A stretch of DNA of 11,642 nt, from NCBI GenBank assembly GCA_910585715.1, contig CAJUEX010000072.1, positions 1 to 11,642 of the forward strand, in the 5' to 3' direction. Positions 1 to 6,900 of this stretch are shown here, piece after piece. The notes beneath the pieces are model-generated. The model was not told where the DNA came from, did no database searches, and saw only the letters and a program-made list of their open reading frames with translations. The position numbers were made by a program, and so were the translations under genes. The stretch is from an uncultured Lachnospiraceae bacterium (GTDB taxonomy: Bacteria > Bacillota > Clostridia > Lachnospirales > Lachnospiraceae). Every line of letters starts with the position of its first letter. The first letter of the stretch is position 1.

Positions 1-120
1 TTCGAGCTTAGCACTGCTGCGTTTTTATCAGAGCGGGAGCGTGACGACGCAGAAACATGTTCTGTCAAATTTCCATCACGATTCCTGTGGGAGAGCTGCC
101 GGCTGGACTGCTGCTTATTT
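1..120. other. Left-edge intergenic stretch, no gene assigned
   Basis: This stretch lies just downstream of the leftward LCP gene. The plus strand is open from base 1 to a TAA near 148, but that reading runs into the LCP coding region, is rich in Cys, Arg and Leu, and has no start in view, so I do not call it a gene. The stretch looks more GC-rich than the other intergenic regions. It has weak inverted complementarity (CTGCGT at 17-22 against ACGCAG at 47-52) but no T-tract, so no terminator for the LCP gene can be assigned here. It may be a dispersed intergenic repeat, which cannot be judged from one copy. Confidence 0.4.
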
Positions 121-1560
121 TTATTTGCCGTATATGCTTTCTTGTAAAATCTTTTTGTTTGCCTCAAAATCCACTTGAAGCACTGACATCTTCCGAATGG
201 TAGCATTAGAATAGGTCCCTTCCGCCGGAATTGCCTGCTGCACCAGTTCATAGGTCAGAAATTTGCTTCCATTCAGACTTAGGCGAAAGCACTCATTTTT
301 CGTTAAATTAGTAGTAAGATTGGGAAATAAGCCGTCAATCAATTCACTTGAATTCACAGCAAGCGTTCCCGGCATTTTTTTCATGACCGCCGCAAGAACC
401 TTTCTCTGGCGCTCCGTCCTGCCGAAATCGGTTCCAATATAACGATTCCTTGTATAAGCAAGTGCCTGCGGACCGTTCAGGTGAATCATGCCGCTTAAGG
501 AAGTATCCAGATAATCGGTTCCTTCGGGCTTTCCTTCCAGCATATTATATTCCACCAGATAGCCATTTACATAATTTACCTCTTCATTAGTCAGTTCCAA
601 ATCCACGCCGCCCACTGCATCTACCAGATTGGCAAATGCCTGAAAATTCACAAGGGCATAGCGATGGACTTTAATGTCAAAATTCTGCTCGATGGTCTGC
701 ATCAACAGCTCTGGTCCCCCATAGGAATATGCAGCGTTCAGCCTGTTCCCGTCATGTCCCGGAATTTCCACATACATATCGCGAAGCAGGGATGTCATGG
801 TAATGGTCTTGGTCTTATCGCTGATGGATACTAAAATCATGGCATCAGAACGTCCGTCCTCGCCATTTTCCCTGGAATCGTTACCAATCAGCAGAATATT
901 GATTACCCCGCTTTCCTTCATTGGCTCTTTGGAATAGCTCTGCACTTCTTCATAGCCCATCTTGTTATATACGCTGCCTACAATTGCATAAAGGCCTCCC
1001 ATGCCCACAAAAAGCAATATGGCCAGAACCACAAGCGCCTTTTTCCATCCTGCGCCCTTCCTTTTTTTCTTTCTTCCCTTTTGGTTCATTTCCTTTGCCT
1101 GTTGGTTTTTCTCTTTCCCTTTCCTGCTGCTTTCCTGCTGTTTGCCCATTTTATTATTGCTTATTTTCCTATTTGTCCGGTCAGTGTTCTTTTTCTTTGT
1201 TTTGTTCTCTGTATGGAAGTAATCAGATTGTACCCTGTTTCCTGCCTTTGTATTTTTCCTGTTATTGATGTTTTTTGGCACATTTCTATTTATGACAGGA
1301 GCCTGCTCTTCAAAATCCAAATCCAGTCCGTTCCGGTCCTCTCTGGCAAATCCCTGCTGCCTTTTACGGCTTTCTGACCGCCTGTCTAAATCAATCATCT
1401 GAATGGTATCTTTGTCCGGATTCCTATTTATATCCTGTGAATTAGATGGAACAGGCTTCCCTTGTTCCTCTTTTGCGGAAATTTCTTTCAATTCCTGTTC
1501 TAAAAAACGTTCCAACCCCTCCTGAATCAATTCATTCTCGCTTTTTGGTCTTTTTTCCAT
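121..1560 (-). CDS. LytR-CpsA-Psr (LCP) family cell-envelope protein with long basic N-terminal tail
   Basis: LCP proteins are membrane-anchored phosphotransferases that attach undecaprenyl-linked polymers such as teichoic acids or capsule to peptidoglycan, acting outside the membrane. The 479-residue product has a cytoplasmic N-terminal tail of about 170 residues, one membrane segment near 173-194, and an extracellular LCP domain near 219-395. Family motifs are visible: NILLIGNDSR with the downstream SDAMILVSI (about 221-246), TSLLRDMYV (256-264), NAAYSYGG (275-282), and the RNRYIGTDFGRTERQR block (371-386) holding the conserved Arg/Asp/Gln residues. An 80-residue C-terminal extension follows. 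The ATG at 1560 has GGAG (1567-1570) six bases upstream. The odd part is the tail: residues 91-172 are dominated by Lys, Arg, Asn and Gln. The gene is separated from the upstream chemoreceptor by a terminator and its own candidate promoter. The family is certain, but the polymer transferred cannot be told. Confidence 0.93.
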   Translation of the reverse strand: MEKRPKSENELIQEGLERFLEQELKEISAKEEQGKPVPSNSQDINRNPDKDTIQMIDLDRRSESRKRQQGFAREDRNGLDLDFEEQAPVINRNVPKNINNRKNTKAGNRVQSDYFHTENKTKKKNTDRTNRKISNNKMGKQQESSRKGKEKNQQAKEMNQKGRKKKRKGAGWKKALVVLAILLFVGMGGLYAIVGSVYNKMGYEEVQSYSKEPMKESGVINILLIGNDSRENGEDGRSDAMILVSISDKTKTITMTSLLRDMYVEIPGHDGNRLNAAYSYGGPELLMQTIEQNFDIKVHRYALVNFQAFANLVDAVGGVDLELTNEEVNYVNGYLVEYNMLEGKPEGTDYLDTSLSGMIHLNGPQALAYTRNRYIGTDFGRTERQRKVLAAVMKKMPGTLAVNSSELIDGLFPNLTTNLTKNECFRLSLNGSKFLTYELVQQAIPAEGTYSNATIRKMSVLQVDFEANKKILQESIYGK

Positions 1561-1612
1561 AAACAGCTCCTATATTCCTTCCTGATAAGTTCTCAAGTTT
1601 CCGGTACAAACG

Positions 1613-1641
1613 ATTCTAACACTTTTATGAAAAGAACGCAA
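1613..1641 (-). promoter_or_regulatory. Candidate sigma-A promoter for the LCP gene (extended -10)
   Basis: Read on the minus strand, TTGCGT (1636-1641) is followed by a 17-base spacer and TAGAAT (1613-1618). A TG one base upstream of the -10 box (TGTTAGAAT) makes it an extended -10 site, which would compensate for the poor -35. It lies just downstream of the chemoreceptor terminator and about 50 bases before the LCP start. This fits an independent transcription unit. It is a pattern match only. Confidence 0.45.
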
Positions 1642-1682
1642 CGAAAGAAAAACCTCTCTAAACAAAATGTCTTGAGAGGTTT
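1642..1682 (-). terminator. Rho-independent terminator of the chemoreceptor gene
   Basis: AAACCTCTC and GAGAGGTTT (arms 1674-1682 and 1650-1658) form a perfect 9-bp stem around a 15-base loop. On the minus strand the stem runs into TTTTTCTTTC. The site starts 18 bases after the chemoreceptor stop codon, and no plus-strand gene ends here. Confidence 0.88.
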
Positions 1683-1699
1683 CACAATCTTATATTAAG

Positions 1700-3430
1700 T
1701 TAAATCCGGAAGAACTCTATGGATTCTGATAAGGATTCCGCAACTTTTTTCAGTTCGCCTGCCGATTCTGCCAACAGGCTGATGGTAGCATTCAGTTCCT
1801 CCATGGATGCAGTTGTCTCTTGTGATGAGGCTGCATTTTCCTGAGAAATAGCTGACAGATTCTGAATAATATCTACCACTTTCTCCCTTGAAGCATTACA
1901 AGCCTTAGCCGAACCATTGATTTCCAGGGTTTCTTCTCTGGAAGACACGATTCCGGTATTGACATTTTCAAACTGGTTCCTGGTAGCATCTAATTTTTCC
2001 TGCTGTTCCTTAAGCTTAATCTTCACCTCTTCCATCATTGTCATGGAATTGCGTGAATCTTCTCCCAGGCCTCTAATAATTTCGTTAATGCATTGTGCTG
2101 ATTTATTGGATTCTTCTGAAAGCTTCTGGATTTCGGAAGCTACAACAGCAAAGCCTCTTCCTGTCTCCCCTGCCCTTGCTGCTTCTATAGACGCATTTAA
2201 AGAAAGCAGACTGGTCTGACTTGCTATGCTTGTAATTGCCTCCACGGCCTCTGAAATACTTTTTACTGATTCATCGGTAGCTGACACATTCCTTGATACT
2301 GACCGTATAGCATCTACGGTTTTATCATTACTGTCGTTCAATTCCTTAATAATCTCATTTACTCTTGCACTGGCAGTTTCCATCTTTTCGGATGTATCAT
2401 TTAAATTAGTAATTTCTGACACAATATTTTCAATGGTCTGTCCCATATCGCTGACCTGAACAGTAGCAGCCTCCACCTCTTCTGCCTGGGATACCGCCCC
2501 TTTTGAAACATCCTCTACTGCCAGAGAAATTTCATCTGCATTCTGGCTGGTATGAGCTGCCATTGATTCTAATTCATCGCCTGCTTTCCGGACGTTTTCG
2601 GCAAACCCTTGAATATCAGCTACAATCGCATGCAGTTCCTCCAGACATTTTTCTGCGCTGCGCCCCATGTCTCCGATTTCATCTTTCCTTCTCAAAATCC
2701 TTGAGGTAACCTTAAATGTGAGATTTCCATCAGCAAGATTGTCTATAGCCTCTTTTGCAGCATCCACCGCTTTTGCAATTCTAAAGGATATATATACTGC
2801 AAATCCCACAGCACATAACAATACAATTCCTGTAATAAGCAATATATTATTCCGCTTGGCAGCAATATAAGAATCTATCTTTTTACTGGGCTGCCCTGCA
2901 AACACCATTCCTACTACTGTTCCATCCTGATTTTTCAATGGAATATAATATGTATAATAATTTTCATCATTAATAATAAGGCTGGTAGAGGAATACTCCT
3001 GCCCGTTTAAAACTTCATCCGCTACTTCTTCGGACGCCTGCGTTCCTATAATTCTCTCTCCCGTAGAAGCATCCTTAAGGGAAGTTGCCTTTCTTGTGTC
3101 CCCGTAAAATAAAGTGACATCCGCCTCCATGCCTTCCGTATATGCATCAATTCTTTCAACATTCTGAGAAATGTTATAATCGCCTTTTAACATGTCACCT
3201 TCATCATTGAGCATATATGGCTCATCATTCAGATTATCATATGATGCCCTGACAGCAACACATATTGCCTTTAACTGTTTTAAAGATTCTTCCTGCAATC
3301 CATTGGACAGGTTCATTTCCGCCGTCAAAATACTGATAACCCCTAAGATAACCAATGGAATCAAAGTTATTGCCAGCAATTGCATTTTTATGCTGTGAAA
3401 GAAATTTTTTCTGCTTCCCTCTTTTTTCAT
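1700..3430 (-). CDS. Methyl-accepting chemotaxis protein with single-Cache-type sensor
   Basis: This is a transmembrane chemoreceptor that signals through CheA/CheW. The 576-residue product has TM1 near 14-36 and an extracellular sensor of about 155 residues. TM2 lies near 196-216, a HAMP domain near 217-272 (including the DEIGDMGRS stretch), and a cytoplasmic signalling coiled coil near 280-575. The sensor contains DVTLFYGDTRKATS (104-117), RIIGTQAS and a TVVGMVFAG strand, which resembles the small single-Cache (sCache_3) class that senses small molecules in the periplasm or exterior. The ligand is not predictable. The hairpin tip is intact (SLLSLNASIEAARAGETGRG, 407-426). The C-terminus ends EFFRI, with no CheR-tethering pentapeptide. 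The ATG at 3430 is preceded by GGAGGT (3437-3442) six bases away. No che or flagellar genes are in view, and a role in signalling other than motility remains possible. Confidence 0.95.
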   Translation of the reverse strand: MKKEGSRKNFFHSIKMQLLAITLIPLVILGVISILTAEMNLSNGLQEESLKQLKAICVAVRASYDNLNDEPYMLNDEGDMLKGDYNISQNVERIDAYTEGMEADVTLFYGDTRKATSLKDASTGERIIGTQASEEVADEVLNGQEYSSTSLIINDENYYTYYIPLKNQDGTVVGMVFAGQPSKKIDSYIAAKRNNILLITGIVLLCAVGFAVYISFRIAKAVDAAKEAIDNLADGNLTFKVTSRILRRKDEIGDMGRSAEKCLEELHAIVADIQGFAENVRKAGDELESMAAHTSQNADEISLAVEDVSKGAVSQAEEVEAATVQVSDMGQTIENIVSEITNLNDTSEKMETASARVNEIIKELNDSNDKTVDAIRSVSRNVSATDESVKSISEAVEAITSIASQTSLLSLNASIEAARAGETGRGFAVVASEIQKLSEESNKSAQCINEIIRGLGEDSRNSMTMMEEVKIKLKEQQEKLDATRNQFENVNTGIVSSREETLEINGSAKACNASREKVVDIIQNLSAISQENAASSQETTASMEELNATISLLAESAGELKKVAESLSESIEFFRI

Positions 3431-3491
3431 ACTTATACCTCCATATAATTAAATCGTCTTTGTACAAAATGAGAAGGAAAAAAGTGAATGC

Positions 3492-3505
3492 TTTTACCGG
3501 TAAAA
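3492..3505. promoter_or_regulatory. Perfect 14-bp palindrome upstream of the chemoreceptor gene
   Basis: TTTTACCGGTAAAA is a perfect inverted repeat with no spacer, about 61 bases upstream of the chemoreceptor start codon. Its size and symmetry suit a dimeric repressor or activator operator. I could not assign a regulator or a convincing sigma-A promoter for the chemoreceptor in this AT-rich stretch. Confidence 0.35.
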
Positions 3506-3820
3506 CATAGACTACAGCATTTTAGAAAGAGACGCAGAATCATAAAGACAAAAAACATATTATGAATGTCCCGCAACAAACATAACATACATTTAATAAT
3601 ACGCATAAGCGGCAGACAGCTCCGTTGACTTGTAAGCTTAAGATAATTCAGTAATTTATTTTGCCTGATAACAGTATACTTCTTTACTTTATTTACAGCA
3701 AAGACATGTTTTAATTATTCTACCACAAAACATGAGAGGATTCAATATTTCTGCCAAATCTTATGCTATTTTAAAAATTTTATAAAATTAAGAAAACTTT
3801 AAAAATTGTCACAAATTATA
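3506..3820. other. AT-rich divergent intergenic region
   Basis: No gene is supported here; all frames are short and lack ribosome binding sites. The stretch sits between the leftward chemoreceptor and the rightward adhesin. A small island at 3607-3630 is richer in G+C than its surroundings. Other notable content is the 8-bp inverted repeat listed separately and a second, weaker promoter-like pair near its right edge: TTGTCA at 3806-3811, a 17-base spacer, and TATCAT at 3829-3834. Confidence 0.5.
3705..3734. repeat. Inverted repeat CATGTTTT / AAAACATG
   Basis: Perfect 8-bp arms lie at 3705-3712 and 3727-3734 with a 14-base gap, about 230 bases upstream of the adhesin start and 110 bases upstream of its best promoter. 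There is no T-tract on either side, so it is not a typical terminator. It could be an upstream regulator site for the adhesin, but chance is possible in such AT-rich DNA. Confidence 0.3.
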
Positions 3821-3849
3821 TAGACATATATCATTACATATATTATACT
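3821..3849 (+). promoter_or_regulatory. Candidate sigma-A promoter of the adhesin gene
   Basis: TAGACA (3821-3826) is separated by exactly 17 bases from TATACT (3844-3849); each box matches the consensus at five of six positions. The predicted start near 3856 gives a leader of about 108 bases containing a T9 tract and a hairpin. An alternative pair with the same spacing overlaps it upstream (TTGTCA 3806, TATCAT 3829). Confidence 0.55.
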
Positions 3850-3869
3850 AAAAGTCAATATATGTTATA

Positions 3870-3916
3870 TTTTTTTTTATGCCCTGTAACCGTTTTACTT
3901 TTCGTCTAAACGGTTA
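3870..3916 (+). promoter_or_regulatory. Adhesin leader: T9 tract and 9-bp hairpin
   Basis: A run of nine T (3870-3878) is followed by TAACCGTTT (3887-3895), a 12-base loop, and AAACGGTTA (3908-3916). The stem is perfect over 9 bp, with two further G-U pairs possible outside. It ends about 33 bases before the ribosome binding site. No T-tract follows the stem, so it is not a classical terminator. It may stabilise the mRNA, bind a regulator as DNA or RNA, or be an operator near the transcription start. Confidence 0.45.
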
Positions 3917-3948
3917 TGGCAATATGGCTGTCAGCCCAGAATTTGCAA

Positions 3949-3966
3949 AGGAGTGATTTTATAATG
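3949..3966 (+). promoter_or_regulatory. Ribosome binding site fixing the adhesin start
   Basis: AGGAG (3949-3953) lies ten bases before the ATG at 3964. An in-frame upstream ATG at 3916 would add 16 residues, but it overlaps the leader hairpin and would put polar residues before the signal peptide. The ATG at 3964 gives an N-terminus of MNRNGKK followed by a hydrophobic core, a textbook signal peptide. Confidence 0.8.
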
Positions 3967-6900
3967 AACAGAAACGGAAAGAAGATATTATGTCTGTTAG
4001 CAGTCTTTATGCTCTTTTTTACTAACAGTTCCATAATGTCTGTTTTTGCTGTGGAAGAAGGTGCTTCATCAACGGATACTGTACAATTAGAATCTTCTGT
4101 AGAGCCCCTTTCCTCTCCAAAAACAATCCCAGCCGGAAACACGGACTCAAATGGCAAAACAAATAATGCAGGGAACTTCGGCCCTTTAGCAGAAACGAAT
4201 TTTAATAGTGAATTAAATTCCGTTTCAGAAAATGATATTCCCGCCCCGCAGGAAATGGATATTCCCCATAATGCCGTTTCTCAGGAACTTAAAGTGGGCG
4301 CCGGACAACGGACCATTTATTATGATGCTACTCTTTCCAAGGTGACCTATTCAGGAAATGACAACAATCCACCTGGTAAGGTAATACGGAAGCCCAACAG
4401 CATCCCTTCCACAGCATCCGGCTCCAAGGTCTATTATTATGCATGGAAATCAACTGATATCAGCGACTCAGTAAACGGTGAAATGACAAAGGAATCTTCC
4501 TATTCTCAAGGAGCCAATACATGGGCAGATGTCTGGTCTGTAAATCTTGATGAAGACTATGACCGTATCGTGTTTGCAAGCTATCCTGTGACAGGATCCG
4601 CCGATTATCAGACAGGTGGCACATGTACAACAGAATTAACGGTTCCATCCGGGCTGACCAGTCCCTGCTTTTATGCCGACAACGGGGATCAATGCGTATA
4701 TGAACAGCAATGGATGAACGGCTCCCAGCTCAGCGACCCTGTCGACATGCGCCGGAAAGGACACTGGAATGAAGTTCACAAAATCACCACTCTCGGGAAT
4801 GATATTACTTCCTATGTGGCCTCAGGCACAGAGACCCGGGACAGTCGTAAATTATATGTAAACACTACTTTTTTTGACTACTATTCCGACAAGGAAATTA
4901 ATGGTATTGACAGGGGAACTATTGCAGCCGGCACATCCAATCCGCCTGTATTGGGCTATACCAACAGAACCTATATGCCGAATAAGCTGTTCAATACCGC
5001 CCTTAGTGATTATTACATAGACAACAGTGTAGCTAATCCCTTGTATTTCGGACATTTTCAATGGAAAGGAAATACTGAAGGCACTTACTTCCAAGGTATC
5101 GGAGCAGATTTGAATCTGTCCGGTTATTCAGACGTTAAAAGATTTTATCATATTAACAACTCGGAATTCCGGCAGGGCTGCGGCACATGTCAGGAGGTAG
5201 GAAGCAGCACCCATTCCCACGCTACTGATGTTGCCACGCAGGGATTGGTAGACTCTTCCCTGTCAGCCGGCGGCGAGCTTCAGATGAGCGGTGCGAAGGC
5301 TCCATTTTTTGACAAAAACTTTCTGGAGGGAGCAAACTCCTACAACACCGCACTTGGCAAGGTGTATCCTTCCGTATATTTTCCTTTTACAAAGGAAAAT
5401 GATTATTGGACATTTAACAGTAAGGAAACAACCCTGCGCATGACCCAGAGCACAAGGGATGATCATTATTTTCTTCAGGAGAAAACCAGTGCTGACGCTG
5501 TCATGGGATATACAAACGGTTATCCGACAACTAACTCCAATTTCTTTCCTTTTGATGACAAAGATTCAAGCGGCTGTGTAAACGAATTGAACTATGGATT
5601 CGGAATGAAGATGGATATTAATTTCCGCCTGACACAGGACGGTACTATCAAGGATTCTTCCGGCGCCTCCAAACCAATTACTTTTAATTTCTCCGGTGAT
5701 GACGATATCTGGATTTTCATTGACGGAGAATTAGCTCTGGACATTGGCGGCGGTCATGGAGAGGTAAGCGGTGAACTGGACTTTAGTACAAAGACAGCCA
5801 CCGTAAGCAAAGTTAAAACAAATACCGGCGAAACGGCAGATGCTACAAACAGCTTCACATTAAAGGGAGCCAATACAGAACAGCATACTCTGACCATGTA
5901 TTATATGGAACGGGGACTTTGGGAATCCAATATGTATGTTACCTTTAACTTCCCGGACAACAATGTATTTTCAGCTGAAAAAGAAGTAGTTACTACCGGT
6001 ATTGATGCTTTATTTGCGGATAACGCTGATTTTAAAACCAATGTGAAAAACCTTGTATTTGATTTGGATATCAAAAATCTTGCTACCCATTACGGCTCTC
6101 GTACAGTAGCAGAAATGGACGCCCAGGCTTCCGCAGCCGGCTTTATTATGCGGCAGGAGCACATTGCGGATTACGGTTCGGTGGCATCCAAAACAGCTGA
6201 ACCTGCCACCGGGGCAAAATACAGCCTTTTCAATAAAGGCGCCGATGACAGTGAAACTTTAGTGGGCACTTCCAACGGCAATACAGTAGCAAATGGCGTA
6301 GTAAGCTTAAAGGATAAACAAATTGCAAGATTTACCAATAAATTCAGACGGGGCAGCTACATAGTGGTAACGGAGAAAACGAGCTCCATGATGGAAACGC
6401 TTTCCGGCTTATCCGGCAGCGCTGCTGAAAAATTATTAACCGATGTTTTTGATACAAACTACAGTATTTACAGCAAGAATGCTGAAATATCCCAGGCTGA
6501 CCTGCAGGCTGATTCCTATTGGGTGACGGGAAGTTCCTTAAGCTCTGTAAAGAACCAGTCCGGTGTAGCGGCAAACGACGGAAGAACTGAAAATCTTGTA
6601 GCAGGCGCTACAGATATGAACGGCACCACCATTCCCCACACCAGCGGTCTTACGAAGCCGGCAAATGCTGTTTTGTTCAGAAATTACATTAATCCCGACA
6701 GCGAAACGGTGGATATGGATTTAAATGTAAAATATACTAACAGCTTTAAAACAGGCGCAATTGCCATTACCAAAAAACAGGCAGCCGGTTCAGCAGCTTT
6801 GGATGCAAATACGGAATACAGCTTTACGGTAACCTTTGACAACGTAGCAGGCCTGAAGTTGGAGGATACATGGGATGCCTCTTATCAGCCTACAACTGAC

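Noticed and set aside
921..1377. Several overlapping plus-strand open frames rich in Phe, Leu, Pro and Ser
   Set aside because: They are antisense to the basic Lys/Arg-rich tail of the LCP gene; the pyrimidine-rich complement of AAA/AAG codons produces long Phe/Leu/Ser/Pro frames. They have no ribosome binding sites.
3916..3963. Upstream in-frame ATG extending the adhesin by 16 residues
   Set aside because: It falls at the end of the leader hairpin, lacks a spaced Shine-Dalgarno and would bury the signal peptide. The ATG at 3964 has AGGAG and a canonical signal sequence.
3431..3963. Cyclic-di-GMP or other riboswitch, or an invertible promoter, in the divergent region
   Set aside because: No GEMM-type conserved segments are visible, and the inverted repeats present (8 and 9 bp) have different sequences, so they cannot flank an invertible segment.
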